Positions 1-7,007 of a stretch of 29,149 nucleotides of DNA are shown here, one piece after another. Position 1 is the first letter of the stretch. Every line of letters begins with the position of its first letter. This DNA comes from a virus. The position numbers were made by a program, and so were the translations under genes. The notes under the pieces were generated by a model. The model was not told the origin of the DNA and searched no databases. It saw only the letters and a program-made list of their open reading frames with translations. The stretch covers positions 1 through 29,149 of the IMG/VR virus record IMGVR_UViG_3300009175_000060; one strand, written 5' to 3'.

Positions 1-29
1 TGACAAATTCTTTTCGGAATGAAGTTCAT
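1..29 (-). CDS. Start of an unknown gene, cut by the left edge
   Basis: An ATG at 29 overlaps the TGA stop of the upstream gene as ATGA, and an AGAGGT Shine-Dalgarno lies 5 nt before it. Only nine codons (MNFIPKRIC) are in the window, so the product cannot be judged. The overlap and the ribosome-binding site argue that it is the next gene of the leftward Pnkp operon. Confidence 0.5.
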
Positions 30-301
30 AGTAACCTCTGGGCCAGCTTTTTTAGTTGGGTGATGTCGTGTTCTTGAACAGTAGCATTGTAAAGCTTATC
101 GGGAAAGCCCATCAGGAATTCTAGCTCAAAAACAGTGAAGGAAGACGCTGGGAGATGTTTAAGCCTTGTTAAAACGATTAACAGCTTTTCGTCATCAAAC
201 ACCTTGAGCCATAAAGTATTTGGTTTGTACGATGAAGCCCATGGAATTGGTTTAAACTCCGGATAGTCAAACATTTTGTTAAACAACTTTTCAAACATCA
301 T
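26..301 (-). CDS. Small hypothetical phage protein
   Basis: The frame is open up to 424, but that would overlap the end of Pnkp by about 120 bases. I prefer the ATG at 301, 2 nt after the Pnkp stop, with GGAG (inside the last Pnkp codons) as ribosome-binding site. ATGs at 316 and 298 are alternatives. The product is about 91 residues, rich in Phe and Leu (FEKLFNKMFDYPEF near the N-terminus), with no signal peptide, membrane segment or metal motif. I do not recognise a family. It is translated from the Pnkp transcript and its stop overlaps the next gene. Confidence 0.6.
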   Translation of the reverse strand: MMFEKLFNKMFDYPEFKPIPWASSYKPNTLWLKVFDDEKLLIVLTRLKHLPASSFTVFELEFLMGFPDKLYNATVQEHDITQLKKLAQRLL

Positions 302-302
302 C

Positions 303-1196
303 CTAAAAATCTCCATCAGCGACTTGGAAACACGATAAGCCAAGCGAACGCCATAGGTCCACAACAGATTGTCTGTCATCGAACACACAGTGAACGTTGA
401 ATTTACCACGAATTTGCTGTTCATAAATTTCGCGTTTCACAATGGCATCGGAACGTTGGTCACCGGCCTTGCGCATAAACAAAAAGCTGGATGCATTGTT
501 GACTGGAATTTCAGCCTTGTCACGGAGCCAAGCTTCAGTAGCTTCACGGCAACCGTCAGTGCGGCCACTGCAAAAGATGACACCTAAATCAGCACCATTC
601 ATCAAGAAGTCTACCGTCGAGCGCACCGGATGGTTTACTAGATCTTCTCCGACTTTATGCTCGTCAAACGGTCCACGACCATTGAACAGTGCCATTGTGC
701 CGTCCAGGTCACAAATAACAACCCAGGGTAAATTTGGGTCTGACTCCGGACGTGGCTCTGGTTTATAAAGATATTGTCGGTACATGCGACGGATAACTTT
801 TTCACCGACATAGTTAGGGCGGTTCTGATCACGCCTGAGGCACTCTTCCAGGCTAACGGCTAATTTACCAGTCGTAAAGTCGATCAGTTCAAATTCATAG
901 CCTTCACGTTCAGCCATTTCACGATATTTGGGTTCGTATATGGGGCTAAGATGCGTGTTATCGACAATAACGCTATGTTCGCGCTCAAAGGCCAGTTTAA
1001 TGAGAGCGTCCCTGGTTGCATCGATGAACTTCTCGTTGCCGGGAGACCATTTGCCAGCATGTATCATGGCGCGAAGTTCGTCATTATTAATACGAACTAT
1101 TCCCGTGTTGCCATGCTCTTCAATTTTTTTCTTGGCCCAGGTTGACTTACCGCACCCAGGAAGGCCCTTGGTCATCCAAAACGTTGGTTTTTTCAC
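303..1196 (-). CDS. pseT: T4-type polynucleotide 5'-kinase / 3'-phosphatase
   Basis: Bifunctional end-healing enzyme: it phosphorylates 5'-OH ends with ATP and removes 3'-phosphates, preparing nicked RNA or DNA for ligation. In T4 it repairs host-cleaved tRNA together with an RNA ligase. The N-terminal P-loop GLPGCGKSTWA and the HAD phosphatase motif DLDGTMA (about residues 165-171) are both present, and the C-terminus CFQVADGDF closely matches the T4 enzyme's ending. I use the GTG at 1196 (VKKPTFW...), which gives 297 residues (T4 enzyme 301) and puts the P-loop at the same distance from the start. The ATG at 1211 lies inside the -10 box of the promoter and cannot be used from that transcript. 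No Shine-Dalgarno is present, and the mRNA is predicted leaderless. No RNA ligase partner is in the window. Confidence 0.95.
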   Translation of the reverse strand: MKKPTFWMTKGLPGCGKSTWAKKKIEEHGNTGIVRINNDELRAMIHAGKWSPGNEKFIDATRDALIKLAFEREHSVIVDNTHLSPIYEPKYREMAEREGYEFELIDFTTGKLAVSLEECLRRDQNRPNYVGEKVIRRMYRQYLYKPEPRPESDPNLPWVVICDLDGTMALFNGRGPFDEHKVGEDLVNHPVRSTVDFLMNGADLGVIFCSGRTDGCREATEAWLRDKAEIPVNNASSFLFMRKAGDQRSDAIVKREIYEQQIRGKFNVHCVFDDRQSVVDLWRSLGLSCFQVADGDF

Positions 1197-1201
1197 ATTA
1201 C

Positions 1202-1230
1202 ATTTTATCATGGACTGCAGTGCCTGTCAA
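1202..1230 (-). promoter_or_regulatory. Promoter for Pnkp operon, leaderless geometry
   Basis: TTGACA, 17-bp spacer, TAAAAT with TGA just before the -10 (extended -10). The GTG start of Pnkp follows after only 5 nt, so transcription would begin at about the start codon. A second TTGACA lies 8 bp further upstream, and the -35 region touches the stop codon of the upstream gene. Confidence 0.8.
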
Positions 1231-1238
1231 CCTGTCAA

Positions 1239-1589
1239 TTAACGACGACACTCATCCAGGATGTCTCGTTTTTCTTGTTCCAGTTTTCTTGGATCAATAT
1301 CAAAGAACCCGGCTAAAAGATCTTCCAACCTGACACATATGTGGCGAAGCTGACTTTCGTTATATCCGCATGTGAGTTGACGCGATGGCCTGGTTTGGCC
1401 GTATGTACCGCCTAGAGCTAGCGGCACTTCAACTTCAACAGTACCCCAGCAATCATCGTTGTGTTTGTGCCGTTGGGCAAGGAAGATTCCTTTTTCAGAT
1501 TGCAACCATTCGCAAAATTCACCAATTGCTTGTGACTTCTCTCGGCAATTTGATAGTTTCTCGTGTTCGGGGTATTTTCCTTGCGCCAT
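1239..1589 (-). CDS. Conserved phage hypothetical protein (116 aa)
   Basis: A 116-residue soluble protein starting MAQGKYPEHEKL and ending with a Leu/Glu-rich helix (DLLAGFFDIDPRKLEQEK). From memory this architecture, with KYPEHEKL at the start and an acidic 'FFxIDxxKLExEKRxxL' tail, is common in large phages, usually annotated hypothetical. A middle stretch with H, H and C residues (RHKHNDDCW) may be surface or metal-binding, but the evidence is weak. It has its own promoter and no Shine-Dalgarno; the ATG is 6 nt after the -10 box. The gene is monocistronic or reads into Pnkp. Confidence 0.8.
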   Translation of the reverse strand: MAQGKYPEHEKLSNCREKSQAIGEFCEWLQSEKGIFLAQRHKHNDDCWGTVEVEVPLALGGTYGQTRPSRQLTCGYNESQLRHICVRLEDLLAGFFDIDPRKLEQEKRDILDECRR

Positions 1590-1595
1590 ACATGA

Positions 1596-1625
1596 ATTTT
1601 ATCATGTTTGAACCAGGACTGTCAA
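1596..1625 (-). promoter_or_regulatory. Promoter, leaderless geometry
   Basis: TTGACA, 18-bp spacer, TGA-TAAAAT, then 6 nt to the ATG at 1589. The -35 box abuts the TAA stop of the upstream gene at 1626. Confidence 0.8.
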
Positions 1626-2075
1626 TTAATGTGAGAGGGATTCCAAATAAGTAACAGCTCGTTTGCTGTTCTTAAAAGTTTTGGTTTTGTTGCCATCTGC
1701 CGATATCATGTAAATTTCATATTTGGTAAGAAAATTCTTGACAAATTGGATGGCGTGTTTGATAGCGATTGGGTTTGGCCATTTACCAGTTTCAATATGA
1801 ACAACACCGTAAGTTTCGTCGAGAGGAGAAGTTTCTTCAAACCATCTAACCCAGCCTTTCGGGATATCATGACCAACACTTATGCCATGATCTTTAAATA
1901 AGTGAAGGTGGATATTAGCATCTGGATGGGCATTACCGTCTACCATTCGACCTTCAGGGTCTATCAAACCCCATTTGTGGTAAGTTGGATAAATGTGCGC
2001 TTTTTCCGTCAAGCTTTCGTTTAGTTTTTTGTTCAAAAATGCGATGGCTTCGGTAAACTGGATGAAAGTTTTCAT
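1626..2075 (-). CDS. Small protein with capsid-targeting-like N-terminus and a domain shared with the 3226-4731 gene
   Basis: 149 residues. The N-terminus MKTFIQFTEA resembles the T4 internal-protein capsid-targeting peptide MKTYQEFIAEA, which the prohead protease removes after (L/I)-x-E. FTE|A, LNE|S and LTE|K occur within the first 26 residues. From about residue 33 on the protein matches the N-terminal domain of the divergent 3226-4731 product: W/GWI(D)xxG near the start, GW(V/I)R in the middle, (H/W)PNxxA and a final F-x-N-x-x-x-A. Function unknown; packaging in the virion is inferred. The ATG overlaps the stop of the ADP-ribosyltransferase gene (ATGA) and has no Shine-Dalgarno, so translation is probably coupled. 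Confidence 0.75.
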   Translation of the reverse strand: MKTFIQFTEAIAFLNKKLNESLTEKAHIYPTYHKWGLIDPEGRMVDGNAHPDANIHLHLFKDHGISVGHDIPKGWVRWFEETSPLDETYGVVHIETGKWPNPIAIKHAIQFVKNFLTKYEIYMISADGNKTKTFKNSKRAVTYLESLSH

Positions 2076-3199
2076 ATGTTTTTAATGAGTCGTAAAACAC
2101 GTTCAGCGTAGTCGTCCACAGCTTTTTTATGCTGGTAGGGATCTGTGATTTTGTTGATATCACGAACGATATTGCTTAAATTAGCATAGTCTGCACCAAT
2201 CTTTTTGGACACCAGCTTGGCATATTTTTGCTTAGCCCTTTCATCAGAAAACTGATACAGGATGTCAAACCAATGTGGTTTTTGAATACGTGTGTCGGCG
2301 GTACTCCAACCGTTTTTTTCCAGGGTAGCGCTGATTTGTTCAGATATTTGGTTTAACAGCACGCTGCAATATTTGCTAATAGTACGCTGATGTTCTGGTG
2401 TGAAAATCCCGTAATACGTTAACATTGAACCAGGCATGTTAACATGAACGTCTATCGTATGATAATCAGAAAACTTGAAAGTGCTGTCGCCAGCTGTAGC
2501 ATGAACTACAACTTTTGGTTTGGCTAAATGGTTAGACAACAGCTTGAAAATGTGTTCACGCACTTCAACGGAAAAATCATCAAAGTGATGAAGAATGAAT
2601 GTTAATTTCTTACCGGCAATATCATCATCTGAGAGTTTTCCCGGTTTCAAGCCCATCAATTCTTTTTCAGCCGTATCACGATCCTGGATAGAGTGTTTGA
2701 ATGGGACTAATGTTTGTGCGATACTGATTTTATACGCTCCAGGCGGCAAAATCACCTCGTCTTCATGAGCAAATTCAGACTTATTAACATCAATACCAAC
2801 ACCAGCAGCAATGGTTGTCTTAAGAATTATCCCTCGAAAACCTATCATATAGTCACGGTTTTTTTGCTTTTCTGTTTCATCGCGCATCAAATCTTTGCTT
2901 AAAAAATAAGTCGGTCTAGTTATTGCAAAAACTTTGGCTTCCGATTCACTGCGGCTCCATGATGTAATGCTAGTGGTATTGATGGTTCCTGATTTGGCTT
3001 CGGCTACGATTTTGTTGTAGTCTTCTTCATTCCTGACATTTATACCTCTATAAACGACGCCACCGCTAAAAGGATAATCTTTTAACAAGATCTTTACGAT
3101 ATCTTCGTCAGGCCATTTGTCAAGGTTTTGGTGTGTATACTTTTCCAACCAGGCGTCTGCCTTGTTAGATTCGGTTAAATATCTGATAAAAGTTTTCAC
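2072..3199 (-). CDS. ADP-ribosyltransferase, probably virion-packaged (Alt-like)
   Basis: 375 residues, GTG start. An R-S-E class arginine-type ADP-ribosyltransferase core is visible: Y50-R51-G52, then S77-ITSWS (residues 77-82) followed by A88 and F91-A92, and the ExE motif E146-D-E148 in HEDEVILPPG, very like MEVILPRG of T4 Alt. Such phage enzymes transfer ADP-ribose from NAD+ to host RNA polymerase or other proteins. The N-terminus MKTFIRYLTES looks like a T4 capsid-targeting peptide with an LTE|S protease site, which suggests packaging and injection like Alt. Residues 190-375 are a second domain I do not recognise. No Shine-Dalgarno; the GTG is 5 nt after a TAAATA element. The next gene is translationally coupled. 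Confidence 0.82.
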   Translation of the reverse strand: MKTFIRYLTESNKADAWLEKYTHQNLDKWPDEDIVKILLKDYPFSGGVVYRGINVRNEEDYNKIVAEAKSGTINTTSITSWSRSESEAKVFAITRPTYFLSKDLMRDETEKQKNRDYMIGFRGIILKTTIAAGVGIDVNKSEFAHEDEVILPPGAYKISIAQTLVPFKHSIQDRDTAEKELMGLKPGKLSDDDIAGKKLTFILHHFDDFSVEVREHIFKLLSNHLAKPKVVVHATAGDSTFKFSDYHTIDVHVNMPGSMLTYYGIFTPEHQRTISKYCSVLLNQISEQISATLEKNGWSTADTRIQKPHWFDILYQFSDERAKQKYAKLVSKKIGADYANLSNIVRDINKITDPYQHKKAVDDYAERVLRLIKNI

Positions 3200-3202
3200 T
3201 CA

Positions 3203-3222
3203 GATATTTATTGCTAAATATC
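3203..3222. promoter_or_regulatory. Palindromic, bidirectional late-type promoter
   Basis: A perfect 8-bp inverted repeat (GATATTTA, loop TTGC, TAAATATC) fills the 26-bp gap between two divergent genes. Each arm presents TAAATA outward, 5 nt before the GTG at 3199 (minus) and 5 nt before the ATG at 3226 (plus). T4 late promoters use TATAAATA about 5 nt before +1, so both transcripts would start at the start codon. Whether it acts as promoter, operator or both is inference. Confidence 0.55.
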
Positions 3223-3225
3223 AGC

Positions 3226-4731
3226 ATGGATTTTTTCACCTTCCCTGACCACGGCTGGATCAATAAAAAAGGTAAGTTTTTACGTGCTGGTAACGGAGAC
3301 TTACATCATGACGAGGTGGCCCAAGAGTTTGGAAAGAACGGTGAAGACCACGCTTTAAGGTCTGGCTGGATTCGTTTTTCTGTTAGTAAGCCACGGCTGT
3401 CGGGATTCGGATCGACAGGTCATGAATTAGCCCTTGAATTTTATGTGGACAATCACCCCAACATCAACGCACTAGTGCAAGCCATCAAAGAATGGGACGG
3501 CGAAAACCTCCATATAGATGCTTGGAGTGGCAATACACGGCAAAACAAACATTTCATCAACATCAATGATGCCATAAGATGGATCAACGAAATCACTCAT
3601 TTATCAGAGGCTTTGCTCAGTTTTAAGGGTTGGTTGATCCAAGAATCAGCAGGAGCGGCCCGAATCATTTATGTTGGAGAAGGCTCCGAAGATGACGATG
3701 AAGACGAAAACATTGTTGAATATCAAAAACAAGCATGGGATATTGCCAAATCGTCTCCTATCAATATTTTAAGGGACAAGAATTTAAATTCGGTGGCTCT
3801 GGTTGGTGACGAGGTGGCTGGTGCACTATTCGACGCATGGAATCACGAGGAATACTCGTTTGATGTAGTAGTATCGCCAAAGTTCCAGCAGCGTGGAATT
3901 GGCAAACAATTGATTGATATCGCTATGGAAGCTTTCCGTATGGATTCAGACGGTTACGACAATCCACACGTAAAAGCTGAAGTGGCTAATAAAAATCTGA
4001 TTCCTTTGTTAACTAGAATGGGATTTAAACAGACAGCGGTGTCTGGTGGCATCACCGTTATGATGTACGGATCGCTGGATGAAGCTGCTATTCATACTAA
4101 TACTTCCGGTATTCGCACGGCTCTCACCAGCATCAAATCTAAATTGATAGGCCACGACCACGGAAATTTAGAGATAGAAGAAATTTTGAACCAAGCACTG
4201 AAACCTTGGAAAGCTAAACTCATCAGAAGTTTTGATGGAGAGTCGGGTGACCCCAATCTGGCTCGGGTTTACATCACTCATGCTGCTGTATTGGAAAACG
4301 GTGGTATCGAAATCTGTTATGATGATAACTTTTACAGAAACTTCGATGACGACACTGATTGGGATACCTTCATGAACGTGATTGTTAAACTAGTAGCACA
4401 TGAACAAGTCCACATCGGCCAGTTCAATCGAATTTCCATCAAACACGACAATTATCGTTTCCAGCAGATCATCAAGAAGCTTGAACAAGACCCCAGTAAA
4501 TGTTCGGACTATTTGGGCAGCAAAACTGAGATGATGGCCTTTGCGCGAGAGGCAGCGGAAGAATTCCATCAGCTTGGTTACACACGTACCGACATTTTGA
4601 AAGCCGCTCGCAACCCTTTCAGGAGCGATATGCGCTCAGAATCCCACGTCTTTTGGACTTATATCGGCTATTTTGAACCAGGAGACGCAGCTCTAAAGGG
4701 CTTCCTCAAATATCTGATCCAATACGCTTAG
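3226..4731 (+). CDS. Multidomain protein: paralogous N-domain, GNAT acetyltransferase, HExxH metallopeptidase
   Basis: 501 residues from the ATG at 3226; a TTG at 3211 is in frame but lies in the palindrome. Domains: residues 1-125 repeat the domain of the 1626-2075 gene (GWI near 10-12, GWIRF 47-51, HPN 77-79); 131-141 LSFKGWLIQES looks like an internal capsid-targeting peptide with an IQE|S cleavage site; 155-165 is an acidic linker; about 165-282 is a GNAT fold with the acetyl-CoA loop QQRGIGKQLI (221-230); 285-501 is a putative zinc peptidase with H392-E-Q-V-H396 and a likely third ligand E435. This order reads as a fusion of a small virion protein with a packaged GNAT-peptidase. Substrates are unknown. 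Its stop overlaps the convergent DUF1152 gene by 4 bases. Confidence 0.8.
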   Translation: MDFFTFPDHGWINKKGKFLRAGNGDLHHDEVAQEFGKNGEDHALRSGWIRFSVSKPRLSGFGSTGHELALEFYVDNHPNINALVQAIKEWDGENLHIDAWSGNTRQNKHFININDAIRWINEITHLSEALLSFKGWLIQESAGAARIIYVGEGSEDDDEDENIVEYQKQAWDIAKSSPINILRDKNLNSVALVGDEVAGALFDAWNHEEYSFDVVVSPKFQQRGIGKQLIDIAMEAFRMDSDGYDNPHVKAEVANKNLIPLLTRMGFKQTAVSGGITVMMYGSLDEAAIHTNTSGIRTALTSIKSKLIGHDHGNLEIEEILNQALKPWKAKLIRSFDGESGDPNLARVYITHAAVLENGGIEICYDDNFYRNFDDDTDWDTFMNVIVKLVAHEQVHIGQFNRISIKHDNYRFQQIIKKLEQDPSKCSDYLGSKTEMMAFAREAAEEFHQLGYTRTDILKAARNPFRSDMRSESHVFWTYIGYFEPGDAALKGFLKYLIQYA

Positions 4732-5552
4732 AGTGGTATCACTTTCTTGTCACGTTCCCTGGTCACAACACCACGATATTTGATGAGTGATTCCGTGATG
4801 GTCTTGCAGTCCTTGATGTGTGGAATGATTTTGTTATTCTTGACAATACCGGAGTGCCGGAAAAACCAATAAATTCCCATCAATGGGCTTACGAAGGCCT
4901 CGTGAGGGGTATCGAAAACCATTGCGGCCAGGTTAGGGTCTCCAACCCTTAGATCGCCAAACTGGCCTTCTACAGACGCTATCACCCGTGTTTGGATGTG
5001 CGATTTCCTAATATTGATCGAGCTTTCCACGGCATCTTTATAACAGGCATACTCAGGTGTACCACCGATGAGCGAGCAAGAACCATAAAAAGCGCCATTT
5101 TTTGTTAGTTGTGCGATGTTTTCCAATACACGGTAATGGTTCATGCCCTCGTCGGTTTCGGAGCCAAAACCACTGCACACCACAATTTTATGAGGGGCAT
5201 CCAGCTGGTCCATTGCCGCCAGAGTTACAAAATCTTGAAGAACGGTTCCTGGGTCTACTTCATCACCATGCATCAGACAGTCTACTCCGCCATCCACACC
5301 GATGATAGTATCGATGCAATGCTCATCTACGATAGCTTTTAATGAAGCGGCAAGCGATTTGGGACCTTCGCGATTTGAAAGCTGATAAAACGGCTTATAT
5401 TTGGCCATGCTTTCTACCTCATTAGAGATATTGGCAAACACAGCTTCACTTCTAATAGCTTCGTGAATTGGAATAGCGCCAAAAATATCGTAGCCGCCAC
5501 CCAGCCCAAGATATAAAGTTTGAAAGGTTCCTGGAAGTTTTGGTAAATTCAT
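4728..5552 (-). CDS. DUF1152 domain protein
   Basis: 274 residues, about the length of stand-alone DUF1152 proteins. Seen: the N-terminal glycine-rich LYLGLGGGYDIFGAIP, the family signature GVDGGVDCLMHGDE (about residues 86-99) followed by LQDFVTLAA, and CSGFGSETDEGM further on. The family occurs in archaea and bacteria; I know of no established reaction, and the glycine-rich start suggests a nucleotide-binding fold. It is unusual as a phage gene. It is the last gene of the 6835-4728 operon: its ATG shares one base with the preceding stop (TAATG). The 3' end overlaps the convergent GNAT-peptidase gene. Confidence 0.8.
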   Translation of the reverse strand: MNLPKLPGTFQTLYLGLGGGYDIFGAIPIHEAIRSEAVFANISNEVESMAKYKPFYQLSNREGPKSLAASLKAIVDEHCIDTIIGVDGGVDCLMHGDEVDPGTVLQDFVTLAAMDQLDAPHKIVVCSGFGSETDEGMNHYRVLENIAQLTKNGAFYGSCSLIGGTPEYACYKDAVESSINIRKSHIQTRVIASVEGQFGDLRVGDPNLAAMVFDTPHEAFVSPLMGIYWFFRHSGIVKNNKIIPHIKDCKTITESLIKYRGVVTRERDKKVIPL

Positions 5553-5884
5553 TAATTAATCCATTCGGTTGGCGTTTCTATCCAGGCGGTTGGTAACTCT
5601 ACAAGTTCATAAAATTTGTCCATTTCGTAAATATGGCACAAGTCAAGCAAACAATCATCGTGGTCGATGTCGTCGAATTCTATGCAAAGTTCAATACCAA
5701 CATCAGTGTAACAGTGATCCACAATTAAGCCAACTGATCCACGCGGTATAACAACAGTGTCTTCGTCATTTTCACCGCACGAAAGTGTGATTGGAACTTT
5801 TGTGGTAACATGCTTATCAATCAAATTACTTAAATATTCAGTTCGTTCGTCAAGGTCTTGGATATCTTCGAATTTGCTAAACAT
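5552..5884 (-). CDS. Conserved phage hypothetical protein (110 aa)
   Basis: I start at the ATG at 5884, 6 nt after the upstream stop and preceded by TAGG. A longer frame to 6031 would run through the end of the upstream gene. The product is acidic, with an all-beta look: a TVVIPRGSVGLIVDHC segment, then IELCIEFDD and DHDDCLLD. The 'IPRGSxGxIVD' stretch resembles small SH3/KOW-like beta barrels seen in phage hypotheticals, but I cannot assign a function. Middle gene of a four-gene operon, one-base overlap with the DUF1152 gene. Confidence 0.7.
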   Translation of the reverse strand: MFSKFEDIQDLDERTEYLSNLIDKHVTTKVPITLSCGENDEDTVVIPRGSVGLIVDHCYTDVGIELCIEFDDIDHDDCLLDLCHIYEMDKFYELVELPTAWIETPTEWIN

Positions 5885-5892
5885 AAACCTAT

Positions 5893-6519
5893 CTATCTGT
5901 TGCGAGCGCGATATGTCCTTTGCTGTTGGGCTACACGATAATCTGAAACTGCTCGCATCACTTCTATGTTGGGGATTTGCATGGGCGACAACTTCATAAG
6001 TGCATCCATCACCCGTTTCATTGCCAGCCATTCGGCACGGCTACCTTCAAAAGGCGTATCCCATGTCAAAAACGTGAAATAAGCCTGGTTGGAGCTACCC
6101 TCTGGAAGCGGACAGGTGTGAAGATGCTTATGAACTCGTCGAACGACTTTATTAGTGATTTTGGAGATGGGAATTTGCTTATATACAACGTCTCCCCATC
6201 GTTTATGAACAAGGTTTTTGAAACGTGTGGTTGCTAATCGTTCTTTGACGGCTTCAAACCAGTCGGCAGGAACTTTGTAATAGTCAATAATCCTCTCATC
6301 GCTTTCTTGTGTCTCATCTGGTTCGATTTTTTCAAGAACTTCTGCGGTGGCCATCTGCATGCCGAGAGAAAAACCCATTTCATATGCATCATGAAATGGG
6401 GCGACATCCATTTTGGCATTTCTAATGAAGTCCATAGGCAATTTTGCTTGGATGAATGCTGTTTCTACACCGGCCACAAATTTTTGGGCTATCATCGCCT
6501 GGTTGTCCGTGCTAGCCAT
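5893..6519 (-). CDS. Conserved phage hypothetical protein (208 aa)
   Basis: 208 residues. The central part (VPADWFEAVKERLATTRF, then VHKRWGDVVYKQIPISKI and CPLPEG) resembles a protein often seen next to small unknown genes in large phages; no enzyme motif is visible. The C-terminus is basic (QQQRTYRARNR), which may contact nucleic acid. The ATG at 6519 lies 8 bases inside the end of the upstream gene, so translation is likely coupled. Function unknown. Confidence 0.75.
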   Translation of the reverse strand: MASTDNQAMIAQKFVAGVETAFIQAKLPMDFIRNAKMDVAPFHDAYEMGFSLGMQMATAEVLEKIEPDETQESDERIIDYYKVPADWFEAVKERLATTRFKNLVHKRWGDVVYKQIPISKITNKVVRRVHKHLHTCPLPEGSSNQAYFTFLTWDTPFEGSRAEWLAMKRVMDALMKLSPMQIPNIEVMRAVSDYRVAQQQRTYRARNR

Positions 6520-6835
6520 TGTTCACCGCCGATGCTGATGATGTTTCTTTCTTAGTCACCATAACATTTAAAGCAACATATGCTTCATCGGTATATGGTG
6601 GAATGCTGGTCCCTATGATTGGATTTGCCAGGATATTTTCAACACCACAGTCTTCGTTGCGTTGTTTCAGCTGTATAAGAATGGTGTTTAATGCTTCCGG
6701 GGTTTTGAAAAATTTGGCTTCATTAATGTTTGGCACCCAGTGCGAAAACATTTTATCTGCTTTGCCGCCACCAAAGTATTTCTTCGTTCTAATATCTTGT
6801 AAAACAATGCGTGGTTCTTGGATTGGTTGAATCAT
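6512..6835 (-). CDS. Hypothetical protein (107 aa), first gene of operon
   Basis: 107 residues starting MIQPIQEPRIVLQDIRTKKYF; no recognised domain, signal peptide or membrane segment. The opposite strand is also open for about 100 codons here, but the minus frame fits the operon (8-base overlap with the next gene, promoter at 6901-6930). There is no Shine-Dalgarno; the ATG forms TAATG with the stop of a 13-codon upstream frame, so initiation may depend on termination of that leader. Confidence 0.7.
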   Translation of the reverse strand: MIQPIQEPRIVLQDIRTKKYFGGGKADKMFSHWVPNINEAKFFKTPEALNTILIQLKQRNEDCGVENILANPIIGTSIPPYTDEAYVALNVMVTKKETSSASAVNNG

Positions 6836-6876
6836 TAATGGTGAAAAGGATAAACGTGTTCACCGAGAAAATTCAT
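6835..6876 (-). CDS. Candidate 13-residue leader peptide
   Basis: ATG at 6876, product MNFLGEHVYPFHH, stop TAA sharing one base with the ATG of the 6512-6835 gene. It lies in the leader downstream of the promoter at 6901-6930. The TAATG junction is typical of translational coupling, but the frame is short and its own ribosome-binding site is poor, so chance is possible. Confidence 0.3.
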   Translation of the reverse strand: MNFLGEHVYPFHH

Positions 6877-6900
6877 AATAAAGGACGTCTACCAATAACT

Positions 6901-6930
6901 AGTGTACCACTCATTGTAGCAGATTGTCAA
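6901..6930 (-). promoter_or_regulatory. Promoter for the 6835-4728 operon
   Basis: TTGACA, 18-bp spacer, TGG-TACACT. Unlike most promoters here it lies about 65 bases before the first long gene, leaving a leader with a short upstream frame. Confidence 0.65.
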
Positions 6931-6954
6931 CGTTGGAATGTTATTGAGGGAGGG

Positions 6955-6982
6955 AAGGCCGTCGAGGAATTTCGACGGCCTT
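6955..6982 (-). terminator. Strong hairpin downstream of the ligase operon, no U-tract
   Basis: Perfect 11-bp stem (6955-6965 with 6972-6982; AAGGCCGTCGA arms) and a 6-base loop, between the end of the ligase operon and the next promoter. Neither strand has a following T-run, so it is not a textbook intrinsic terminator. It could be an RNA 3'-end stabiliser or a factor-assisted terminator. The rest of the 6836-7007 gap holds only the promoter and leader. Confidence 0.5.
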
Positions 6983-7007
6983 GTCGGGCGGTAAGTGAGC
7001 GGCCAGC

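Noticed and set aside
1197-1211. ATG at 1211 as Pnkp start
   Set aside because: It lies within the -10 box of the promoter and adds residues absent from T4 Pnkp; the GTG at 1196 aligns better.
3211-3225. TTG at 3211 as start of the GNAT-peptidase gene
   Set aside because: It lies inside the palindrome and adds only five residues unlike the paralogous domain; the ATG at 3226 is better.
5885-6031. Longer N-terminus for the 5552-5884 gene
   Set aside because: It would overlap the upstream gene by over 130 bases and reads like an out-of-frame shadow.
6519-6830. 103-codon rightward frame opposite the 6512-6835 gene
   Set aside because: No ribosome-binding site or promoter; the leftward frame is joined to its operon by overlaps.
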